5,227 nt of DNA from assembly GCA_031254445.1 (NCBI GenBank), contig JAIRUL010000251.1:1-5227 (forward strand). The letters run 5' to 3'. This document shows positions 1 through 5,227 of this stretch, piece by piece. How positions within the stretch are numbered: the first letter of the stretch is position 1; every line of letters starts with the position of its first letter. Source of the DNA: Chitinispirillales bacterium. Its GTDB lineage: Bacteria > Fibrobacterota > Chitinivibrionia > Chitinivibrionales > Chitinispirillaceae. The notes beneath the pieces are model-generated. The model worked only from the letters and a program-made list of their open reading frames with translations. It did no database searches and was not told the origin of the DNA. A program made the position numbers and the translations under genes.

Positions 1-423
1 GTCCATTGCCCTTACCGCGTGCTTAAACGCTATCCCGTCCCGCACGGCAACGACAATCTCGTCGGGAAACTCCGATTCGGGGCGACGCCGCGCAAGGACA
101 TGCCGCAGCGAATCGAACGCGTATTGCCCGTTGTCTTGCATGGGAAGCGAATCAAGCAGATTCTCCCCCTCAACGACGCCGAGAAACGACTCCGTTAGCA
201 AGACAGTCAGCTTTAACTTAGGCTTGCCCGATGATTGCGCGGACGACTGCCCGACATCGGACGGAACTGAGAACTCGATAATCGCCACCTGCGCAAACAC
301 GGCCATCGACACCAAAAACGGGATGAGGATGATAAAGACGTTCATCACGGGAGTAACGTCCACATCGGCCTCGGCCATCTCCGAGGGCGGGCGCGCCATT
401 TTGTATAGGGAAAGTCCGGGCAT
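1..423 (-). CDS. ExbD/TolR-family biopolymer transport protein, 3' end cut by window edge
   Basis: The first 141 codons are present and the frame is still open at base 1. ExbD/TolR proteins have one transmembrane helix and a periplasmic domain; they assemble with a TolQ/ExbB pentamer and couple ion flow to TonB- or Tol-type work at the outer membrane. Seen here: a cytoplasmic N-terminus of about 22 residues, the family VTP motif at 23-25, a hydrophobic helix at about 28-49, and a periplasmic domain from about 68 (KLKLTVLL) to AFKHAVRAMD, which matches the penultimate strand and helix of the fold. Roughly 20-40 residues should be missing, judged from E. coli ExbD and TolR (about 140 residues, with a shorter N-terminus). 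The ATG at 421-423 follows an AAAGGA site at 6 bases. Odd feature: the position of the essential Asp (ExbD Asp25, TolR Asp23) is Asn28. The upstream neighbour encodes its expected partner. Family assignment is firm; Tol versus Exb versus another motor cannot be decided, so no symbol is given. Confidence 0.9.
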   Translation of the reverse strand, partial: MPGLSLYKMARPPSEMAEADVDVTPVMNVFIILIPFLVSMAVFAQVAIIEFSVPSDVGQSSAQSSGKPKLKLTVLLTESFLGVVEGENLLDSLPMQDNGQYAFDSLRHVLARRRPESEFPDEIVVAVRDGIAFKHAVRAMD

Positions 424-429
424 AATAGA

Positions 430-435
430 TCCTTT
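430..435 (-). promoter_or_regulatory. Shine-Dalgarno of the exbD/tolR-like gene
   Basis: AAAGGA on the minus strand lies 6 bases before the ATG at 421-423 and fixes that start. A second copy of the same octamer (TTTAAAGG, minus strand of 446-453) lies 15 bases further upstream and is too distant to serve this start. Confidence 0.7.
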
Positions 436-466
436 AAAGTCAAAGCCTTTAAATTCTTTTTCAGAC

Positions 467-481
467 GAAGCCTACGGCTTC
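467..481. repeat. Perfect inverted repeat, 6-bp stem with 3-base loop
   Basis: GAAGCC, TAC, GGCTTC. In the leftward transcript the stem is followed by GTCTGAAAAAG, so there is no U tract and it is not a standard intrinsic terminator. It lies about 44 bases before the exbD-like start and 5 bases from the larger hairpin. Confidence 0.7.
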
Positions 482-486
482 ATAAC

Positions 487-510
487 GTGTGGCGGCTAAA
501 GCCGCCACAC
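487..510. repeat. Perfect inverted repeat, 10-bp GC-rich stem with 4-base loop
   Basis: GTGTGGCGGC (487-496), TAAA, GCCGCCACAC (501-510). The stem is perfect and mostly GC, so it should fold strongly in RNA. No T-rich run follows on either strand, which argues against a Rho-independent terminator. It could be a REP-like palindrome, an RNA stability or processing element that sets the TolQ:TolR ratio, or an attenuating structure. Only the structure is seen; the role is inference. Confidence 0.8.
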
Positions 511-540
511 AAAGTCAGAGTCAAAGTCAAAGTCAAAGCT
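511..540. repeat. Degenerate hexamer tandem repeat (AAAGTC)n, about five units
   Basis: Units are AAAGTC, AGAGTC, AAAGTC, AAAGTC and a partial AAAGCT, immediately beside the 10-bp hairpin and ending 1 base from the tolQ-like stop codon at 542-544. Because it is a six-base period beside a stop codon, copy-number changes would lengthen or shorten the spacer without affecting either protein. An isolated copy of the unit (AAAGTCAAA) also occurs at 436-444. Confidence 0.8.
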
Positions 541-541
541 T

Positions 542-1186
542 TCACCCCGCCCTCTTTTTCTTCATAAAGTTCAACAGCCGCACCGTTGATTCGTCCAAGT
601 CTTTTACAAGCGCGCTCTGGCGGTTGGAGAAAATCGTATAGGCTACCATGCAAGGCACCGCAACGACAAGGCCAGCCGCCGTGGTAATCATGGCAAGCGA
701 GATGCCCGCCGCGAGCAGAGAGGCTTTCTGCGACGGATCGACGCTCGCAAGCGACGTGAACGACCGCATGAGGCCGACAATCGTCCCCAAAAGCCCGACA
801 AGCGTGGAGATGTTCGCGAAGAGCGATAGGTAATTCAGCCGCACGGAGAAGCGGTGTATCTGCCCTATCGCCGACTCCTCCACGTCCTCCTGAATGTCCG
901 CCGCCGTGTAGCCCGCCCCAAAACTGTCTACGGCAATGCCAAGCAGCATATGCGTAGGCGAGCTCTTGCCCTGCAGCATCTTCGCGGCCTCGTCCAGCTT
1001 GCCCTCGCCCACCGCCGTCTTCAGCTTGTTGACAAGCTCGGACGTGTCGCGCGGGCAAACAAAATAAAGAAATATCACCCGCTCAATCATAACCGCAACA
1101 GCGCAAGCAAAAAATAAAAGCAGAACCCACATAAACGACCCGCCGGAGCGGAACCAGTCGGCTAGAACGCCGATGTATTGCGACAT
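542..1186 (-). CDS. MotA/TolQ/ExbB-family proton-channel-like protein
   Basis: 214 residues, the usual size of ExbB/TolQ (about 230-245) or slightly shorter. These proteins form the pentameric inner-membrane ring around ExbD/TolR and take part in the ion path. Seen: helix 1 at about 17-42 ending in the ERVIFL motif common in the family; a cytoplasmic loop at about 43-115 with the DVEESAIGQ segment; helix 2 at about 117-142 with LVGLLGTIVGLM; helix 3 at about 159-185 with ITTAAGLVVAVP; and a basic C-terminus (MKKKRAG). The helix 2 and 3 threonines matching ExbB Thr148 and Thr181 are kept (Thr135, Thr169), but the position of ExbB Glu176/TolQ Glu173 is Leu164. The start is set by a near-ideal ribosome binding site. 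The gene begins 30 bases after purL and is followed by its ExbD/TolR-like partner. Family assignment is firm; TolQ versus ExbB versus another motor stator is open. Confidence 0.93.
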   Translation of the reverse strand: MSQYIGVLADWFRSGGSFMWVLLLFFACAVAVMIERVIFLYFVCPRDTSELVNKLKTAVGEGKLDEAAKMLQGKSSPTHMLLGIAVDSFGAGYTAADIQEDVEESAIGQIHRFSVRLNYLSLFANISTLVGLLGTIVGLMRSFTSLASVDPSQKASLLAAGISLAMITTAAGLVVAVPCMVAYTIFSNRQSALVKDLDESTVRLLNFMKKKRAG

Positions 1187-1192
1187 ATAAAA

Positions 1193-1200
1193 CCTCCTTA
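1193..1200 (-). promoter_or_regulatory. Strong Shine-Dalgarno of the tolQ/exbB-like gene
   Basis: TAAGGAGG on the minus strand, 6 bases before the ATG at 1184-1186. It is a full match to the anti-Shine-Dalgarno core, much stronger than the sites of purL or the exbD-like gene. It suggests independent, efficient initiation on a purL read-through message. Confidence 0.9.
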
Positions 1201-1216
1201 AAGTTCAATGCTCAAC

Positions 1217-4200
1217 TCACCCAAAATACCCCACTCCTGCCTCAAATATTTTCGGATCCTTGTCACCGCTTATATTCTTCGCGACCCACTCCCCCATGCG
1301 CTCGTTGTGGCCCATCTTGCCTAGCACGCGGCCGTCGGGGCTTAAGATGCCTTCGATGGCGTGATATGAGCCGTTGCAATTGCCGTTCATGCCGCATTCG
1401 TATTGGCCGTCGCAATTTACGTACTGCGTCGCGATTTGGCCGGACGAAAAGAGCTTTTTGATCTCTTCGGGCGACGCGACGAAGCGGCCCTCGCCGTGGG
1501 AAACCGGGACGGCGTGGACGTCGCCGATATTCACATTTGCCAACCACGGGGAGTTGACCGAGCGCACTTTGGTATAGGCTATCCTTGATATATGCCGTCC
1601 AATAGTATTAAATGTCAAGGTGGGGCTATCCTCCCCTAGGTCTCGAATCTCACCATAAGGCACGAGGCCGAGCTTTATCAGCGCTTGAAAACCGTTGCAT
1701 ATGCCAAGCATCAGCCCGTCCCTACGGTTTAAAAATTCGGCGACAGCGTCTTTTATGCGCGGGTTGCGGAAGAACGCCGCTATGAACTTGCCGGAACCGT
1801 CCGGCTCGTCGCCGGCGCTGAAGCCGCCGGGAATCATTAGTATCTGAGCGTTCGCAATCTTCTTAGACATTGCCTCTACGGATTCATCGATGTGCTGCGG
1901 CTTTATGTTCTTGAGAACAAAGAACTCGCACTCCGCGCCGGCTTTCGTAAATTTTCGCGCGTTGTCGTACTCGCAGTTTATGCCCGGAAATACGGGGATT
2001 AGGACGCGCGGGCGGGCTATTTTTGTCTTGGCGGTTTTGGGAGACGATTGTATATGTTCGGGGCGATGTTCGGAAGTATTGACATCAGCACCGCCCGCGC
2101 CTGCCTGCGTGGGGAAAACTTTTTCTAGTACGCTCTCCCATTTACCGTATAATTCGCCTATATCGATATCAACGCCTTGATAAATAATTTTCTTGTCGCT
2201 AACGGTAACCCCCAATATAGTACAGTTCTCGCCTATGCCGAGGATGTTAGTATCTAAGTTGACGCTTTTATCAAGTTCTAAGACCAAACCGGCGTAGTCC
2301 GGCGTAAACAATTCCCGCAGCTCAACGCCCTCGTCAACCCTAAACCCTATGCGGTTCCCGAAGCACATCTTAGCGATAGCCTCCGATATCCCGCCCCGCC
2401 CTACGGTATGAGCCGATATGATTTGCCCGTTGGCTATCCCGCTGTGTACCGCGCCGTAGCACTTGTCAATCACTGCGAAATCCGGCATCCCAACCCCGTC
2501 AACCCAAATCGACACAAAGACAACCGGGCTTCCGCTCTTCTTAAACTCCGGCGATATGACTTTGGCGACGTCAACCGGCGCGAGGGCGAACGAGGCCAGC
2601 GTCGGCGGGACGCGCAAATCCTTAAACGTCCCCGACATGCTGTCCTTGCCGCCTATCGCGGGGATATTCAGGCTCGCCTGCGCAAAGTACGCGCCGAGCA
2701 GAGCGGCGAAGGGCTTACCCCACCTTGCCTTGTCATTCCCAATCTTTTCAAAATATTCCTGCAACGTCAAGCGAACCTTGCGATGATCGCCGCCCACGGC
2801 CACAATTTTCGCCACGGACTGAATCACCGCGTAAACCGCGCCGTGAAACGGGCTCCACGACGATAGATACGGGTCAAAACCGTAACTCATCGCCGTCCCC
2901 GTAACCGTCTCCGCGTTAACAACCGGCAATTTCGCAACCATCGCCTCCGCCGGCGTCCCTTGATACTTCCCGCCAAACGGCATTAGCACCGTCCCTCCGC
3001 CGATAGAGCTGTCGAACATCTCCGCCATGCCCCTTTGGCTGCAAACGTTGATGTCGGCCATCGTCTCAAAAAACGCGCCCCGCGCATCCCCGTTTTTCCA
3101 CGAAGAAGTCATCCCAAGCAAATCCGGCAAATGCAGCTCCCTTGGCGACTTGACAAAAACATCCGTCTCCTGCAACACCCCATTCGTATCTATAAAATCG
3201 CGGCTGATATCGACAATAGCTTTCCCGCGCCAAAACATCCTTAACCGCCGCGTCTCCGTCACCTTAGCGACGACCGCAGTCTCTAAATTCTCACCCTCCG
3301 CCTTATCTTCAAACGACTTCAGGTCGGACGGATCGATCACCACAGCCATACGCTCCTGCGACTCGGAGATGGCGAGTTCCGTTCCGTCAAGCCCGTCGTA
3401 CTTCTTGGGGACTGCGTCCAAATCGATATCGAGCCCTGCGGCCAATTCGCCGATGGCCACCGACACGCCGCCAGCCCCGAAGTCGTTGCAGCGGCGGATC
3501 ATCCTGCTCACCTCCGGGTCTCTAAAGAGCCTTTGAATCTTGCGCTCGGTCGGCGGATTCCCCTTCTGCACCTCCGCGCCGCACTCCTGTATCGACTCCT
3601 CCGTGTGCTCTTTCGACGACCCCGTCGCCCCGCCGCACCCGTCGCGCCCCGTCCTGCCGCCTAAGAGCACAACGATGTCGCCGGCCTTAGGCTCGCGGCG
3701 CAAAACGTTAGACTTCGGCGCGGCGCCCACCACGGCGCCTATCTCCATGCGCTTCGCCACGTAGCCCTCGTGGTACACCTCCGCGACAATGCCCGTCGCT
3801 AAACCTATTTGGTTGCCATAGGAACTGTAGCCCTGCGCCGCAAGCGTGGTAATCTTGCGCTGCGGCAGCTTGCCCGCGAGCGTCTCTTTGACCGCGGCCC
3901 GCGGGTCGCCCGCGCCCGTCACGCGCATCGCCTGATAAACATAAGAACGGCCGGAGAGCGGGTCGCGTATAGCGCCGCCCAAACACGTCGCCGCGCCGCC
4001 GAACGGCTCTATCTCCGTTGGGTGGTTATGCGTCTCGTTCTTGAACATCACAAGCCAATCCTCAAGCCTGCCGTCTACCGCCGCAGGGACGACGATGCTG
4101 CAAGCGTTGATCTCGTCGGAAACGTCTAAGTCTAAAAGCAGCCCCTTCTTGCGCAGCTCCCGCATACCCATTAGAGCGACGTCCATCAAGGATATTTCCT

Positions 4201-5020
4201 TTTTGCCAACGTTTTCGCCGTAAACATACTCCCGTGCCTTTTTGTACGCTTCAAACGCCGCCTTAACCGGGGCGTTTAGCGGCGCGTCCTCTATCTCTAC
4301 ATTCTTTATGGCGGTCAAAAACGTCGTGTGGCGGCAGTGGTCCGACCAATACGTATCAAGCATACGAATCTCGGTTATGGTAGGATCGCGCCCCTCGTCG
4401 CCCCTAAAGTACCGTTGGCAAAAGAGCAGATCCTCCGTCTTCATGGCAAGCCCAAGGCTTTGCCTAAGCGTATTGATTTCATCACGCCCAAGCGATATAA
4501 ACCCGTCAAGCGCCGACACGTCGGCAGGCTGCTCGGAGCGCATATCAAGGCTTTGGGGTTTGTCAAGCGGCGCCTCCCGCGAATCTACGGGGTTTATGCA
4601 GTAACTCTTCACCCTCTCAAAATCTCCGTCGCTGATGCCGCCCCGAAGCGCGACCACCCGCGCCGAGGCGACCTCCGGGCGCGCGGCATGGGTTAGAAGC
4701 TGGATGCACTGCGCCGCGCTGTCCGCCCGCTGGTCGTACTGGCCCGGCAGGTACTCAACCACAAAAACGCGCTCCCCCGCGGAGAGCGGCATCTCCTCGT
4801 CATAAACCAAATCTATGGGCAGCTCCGCAAAAATGGCATCGCGCGCCGCCTTATAATGCTCATCCGGCAGCCCCTGCACATCGTACCGGTTCAGCGTCCG
4901 AACCCCCGTAAGCCCAAAAATCCCCAGATTATCCCTCAAATCCGCGAACAAACGCCCGGAATAAACATCGTACTCCGCGCGCTTCTCAACGTATATGCGC
5001 CTAACCGTGCCCATTAGCAT
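1217..5020 (-). CDS. purL: Phosphoribosylformylglycinamidine synthase (FGAM synthase), single-chain form
   Basis: 1267 residues, complete. The cytoplasmic enzyme converts FGAR, glutamine and ATP to FGAM in de novo purine synthesis. Order seen: a PurS-like N-terminal region (about 5-150, opening VRRIYVEK); a linker; first synthetase half with SDHCRHTTF (226-234), KNETHNHP (327-334) and GGAATCLGGAIRD (341-353); second half with GGKDSM (790-795); a polar Gly/Ser/Thr-rich linker (about 971-1004); and a class I glutaminase domain with PGINCEYDN (1012-1020), PGGFSAGDE (1064-1072), nucleophile Cys1108 in GICNGFQ, and His1238/Glu1240 in GHNERM. The Cys, His and Glu line up with the triad of Salmonella PurL. 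All catalytic motifs are present, so the enzyme should be active and need no separate PurS or PurQ. Length and N-terminus fit the clostridial/Bacteroidota-type single-chain clade. The first ATG is preferred over the ATG two codons later because AGGG lies 8 bases before it. No other pur gene is seen nearby. Confidence 0.98.
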   Translation of the reverse strand: MLMGTVRRIYVEKRAEYDVYSGRLFADLRDNLGIFGLTGVRTLNRYDVQGLPDEHYKAARDAIFAELPIDLVYDEEMPLSAGERVFVVEYLPGQYDQRADSAAQCIQLLTHAARPEVASARVVALRGGISDGDFERVKSYCINPVDSREAPLDKPQSLDMRSEQPADVSALDGFISLGRDEINTLRQSLGLAMKTEDLLFCQRYFRGDEGRDPTITEIRMLDTYWSDHCRHTTFLTAIKNVEIEDAPLNAPVKAAFEAYKKAREYVYGENVGKKEISLMDVALMGMRELRKKGLLLDLDVSDEINACSIVVPAAVDGRLEDWLVMFKNETHNHPTEIEPFGGAATCLGGAIRDPLSGRSYVYQAMRVTGAGDPRAAVKETLAGKLPQRKITTLAAQGYSSYGNQIGLATGIVAEVYHEGYVAKRMEIGAVVGAAPKSNVLRREPKAGDIVVLLGGRTGRDGCGGATGSSKEHTEESIQECGAEVQKGNPPTERKIQRLFRDPEVSRMIRRCNDFGAGGVSVAIGELAAGLDIDLDAVPKKYDGLDGTELAISESQERMAVVIDPSDLKSFEDKAEGENLETAVVAKVTETRRLRMFWRGKAIVDISRDFIDTNGVLQETDVFVKSPRELHLPDLLGMTSSWKNGDARGAFFETMADINVCSQRGMAEMFDSSIGGGTVLMPFGGKYQGTPAEAMVAKLPVVNAETVTGTAMSYGFDPYLSSWSPFHGAVYAVIQSVAKIVAVGGDHRKVRLTLQEYFEKIGNDKARWGKPFAALLGAYFAQASLNIPAIGGKDSMSGTFKDLRVPPTLASFALAPVDVAKVISPEFKKSGSPVVFVSIWVDGVGMPDFAVIDKCYGAVHSGIANGQIISAHTVGRGGISEAIAKMCFGNRIGFRVDEGVELRELFTPDYAGLVLELDKSVNLDTNILGIGENCTILGVTVSDKKIIYQGVDIDIGELYGKWESVLEKVFPTQAGAGGADVNTSEHRPEHIQSSPKTAKTKIARPRVLIPVFPGINCEYDNARKFTKAGAECEFFVLKNIKPQHIDESVEAMSKKIANAQILMIPGGFSAGDEPDGSGKFIAAFFRNPRIKDAVAEFLNRRDGLMLGICNGFQALIKLGLVPYGEIRDLGEDSPTLTFNTIGRHISRIAYTKVRSVNSPWLANVNIGDVHAVPVSHGEGRFVASPEEIKKLFSSGQIATQYVNCDGQYECGMNGNCNGSYHAIEGILSPDGRVLGKMGHNERMGEWVAKNISGDKDPKIFEAGVGYFG
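2009..2110 (-). other. Low-complexity interdomain linker of PurL
   Basis: Encodes residues about 971-1004, rich in Ala, Gly, Ser, Thr, Lys and Pro, joining the synthetase region to the glutaminase domain. It marks the junction that in organisms with split PurL and PurQ is a gene boundary. No stop or frameshift interrupts it. Confidence 0.6.
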
Positions 5021-5028
5021 TATCTATG

Positions 5029-5032
5029 CCCT
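5029..5032 (-). promoter_or_regulatory. Weak Shine-Dalgarno of purL
   Basis: AGGG on the minus strand, 8 bases before the ATG at 5018-5020 and 14 before the alternative ATG at 5012-5014. The spacing favours the first ATG. The match is short. Confidence 0.45.
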
Positions 5033-5072
5033 ATCTGTAACGTAGGATTTGCAGATTTTTTGATAGTTATAT

Positions 5073-5102
5073 AATATACATTGGGGACGGGGCTAACATC
5101 AA
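5073..5102 (-). promoter_or_regulatory. Candidate sigma-70-type promoter of purL
   Basis: Minus-strand TTGATG (5097-5102), 18-base spacer, TATATT (5073-5078). Transcription would start near 5066, giving a leader of about 46 bases. That is too short for a purine riboswitch, and none is seen. The -10 sits in a very AT-rich run (5059-5079) where other -10 registers are possible. If correct, purL and the tolQ/exbD-like pair share this promoter. Called by eye against the E. coli consensus. Confidence 0.45.
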
Positions 5103-5125
5103 AGGATCAAAGTCAAATTCTTTTT
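5101..5125. repeat. Copy of the AAAGTCAAA / AAATTCTTTTT intergenic motif
   Basis: AAAGTCAAA (5109-5117) merges into AAATTCTTTTT (5115-5125). The same two words occur at 436-444 and 451-461 in the tolQ-exbD spacer, there separated by 6 bases. Both copies are intergenic and in the same orientation. AT-richness lowers the significance, but an exact 11-base match plus the linked 9-mer is suggestive of a dispersed element. Confidence 0.45.
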
Positions 5126-5129
5126 AAAC

Positions 5130-5227
5130 CTAAAATCCGCAGTTAAACCCTGGCGATAGCCCGTAATCCGGCATCACCGAGTTGACAAGTGCCTGTAATT
5201 TGTTATGATGCCTGCCCAACTGCGGCG
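5130..5227 (-). CDS. C-terminal end of an unidentified protein, cut by right window edge
   Basis: A minus-strand frame is open from the right edge through 31 codons to TAG at 5130-5132. The encoded tail reads ...LGRHHNKLQALVN followed by SVMPDYGLSPGFNCGF, which has a natural amphipathic and loop-like composition. I do not recognise the family. The stop lies 109 bases upstream of purL in the same direction, so it may be the preceding gene of the cluster or an independent unit. An open run of 31 codons is short, and a good promoter-like sequence on the opposite strand overlaps it, so the call is tentative. Confidence 0.5.
   Translation of the reverse strand, partial: PQLGRHHNKLQALVNSVMPDYGLSPGFNCGF
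5182..5209 (+). promoter_or_regulatory. Near-consensus promoter-like sequence pointing right, out of the window
   Basis: TTGACA (5182-5187), 16-base spacer ending in TG plus one base (an extended -10), then TATGAT (5204-5209). A GC-rich discriminator (GCCTGCCC) follows. Transcription would start near 5216. The match is 6/6 and 5/6, but it overlaps the tentative minus-strand coding tail, so it is either a real divergent or antisense promoter or a chance match. Confidence 0.35.

Larger units (their letters stand above)
424..541. other. 118-base intergenic spacer rich in hairpins and short repeats
   Basis: This is the spacer between the tolQ-like stop and the exbD-like start. It contains, in left-to-right order, an AT-rich stretch holding the ribosome binding site, a 6-bp hairpin, a 10-bp hairpin and a degenerate hexamer array, each listed separately. 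It is unusually long and structured for two genes whose products assemble in one complex. No coding potential is supported. It looks like an inserted or expanded repetitive intergenic element rather than a plain operon junction (inference). Confidence 0.6.

Noticed and set aside
131..499. Plus-strand open frame of 122 codons
   Set aside because: It overlaps the exbD-like gene antisense and runs into the hairpin spacer; the minus strand has clear family motifs and a ribosome binding site.
487..510. The 10-bp hairpin as a Rho-independent terminator
   Set aside because: No T-rich run follows the stem in either direction, and the partner gene lies downstream.
480..1058. Minus-strand open frame of 192 codons overlapping the tolQ-like gene
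   Set aside because: It is an out-of-frame shadow; its C-terminal LTLTLTLT run is only the translated hexamer array, and it lacks family motifs.
2009..2110. PurL as a recent fusion or a frameshifted PurL/PurQ pair
   Set aside because: The frame is continuous, and single-chain PurL of this length with a linker before the glutaminase domain is normal for this clade.
2408..2866. Plus-strand open frame of 152 codons (and similar ones inside purL such as 3027-3536, 4242-4604 and 4328-4696)
   Set aside because: All lie antisense to continuous, motif-rich purL sequence and have shadow-type composition.
5021..5072. Purine riboswitch or PurR-type operator in the purL leader
   Set aside because: The predicted leader is about 46 bases with no recognisable aptamer core or convincing palindromic operator.
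5205..5227. Plus-strand gene starting at ATGATG near the right edge
   Set aside because: No Shine-Dalgarno precedes it, the ATGs overlap the -10 motif, and only seven codons are visible.

Overview
The window carries one leftward (minus-strand) gene cluster. Read in transcription order it holds the tail of an unidentified gene (right edge to about 5130), a full-length purL (5020 to 1217), a full-length tolQ/exbB-like gene (1186 to 542) and a tolR/exbD-like gene (423 to 1) cut by the left edge. All other long open frames are shadows of these genes. No tRNA, rRNA, CRISPR array, insertion sequence or transposase is visible.

A MotA/TolQ/ExbB-ExbD/TolR pair implies a cell with an outer membrane and TonB- or Tol-type energy coupling. 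The PurL is the single-chain, glutaminase-containing enzyme of about 1250 residues with the N-terminal VRRIYVEK-type start. That form is familiar from clostridia, Bacteroidota and several other Gram-negative phyla, and it differs from the E. coli-type N-terminus. A non-proteobacterial Gram-negative lineage fits best. A Fibrobacterota-like or related group is my guess only, and the sequence does not prove it. Base composition is moderate to slightly GC-rich in the genes and clearly AT-rich in the intergenic stretches.

Layout: 5130-5227 is an open minus-strand frame of 31 codons ending in TAG. 5021-5129 is an AT-rich spacer with a plausible purL promoter and a weak ribosome binding site. purL ends 30 bases before tolQ, which has a near-perfect Shine-Dalgarno, so the two are very probably co-transcribed. 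tolQ and exbD are separated by 118 bases holding two perfect hairpins and a degenerate hexamer tandem repeat. A short motif from this spacer recurs in the purL upstream spacer.

Function: PurL performs the fourth step of de novo purine synthesis in the cytoplasm. The TolQ/ExbB- and TolR/ExbD-like proteins would form an inner-membrane ion-driven motor. The most interesting point is that two acidic residues normally placed in the ion path are both replaced: the third-helix Glu of TolQ/ExbB by Leu164, and the transmembrane Asp of TolR/ExbD by Asn28. The two substitutions occur in adjacent partner genes, so the pair may be a coherent variant subfamily with different ion coupling or regulation, or a non-conducting scaffold.
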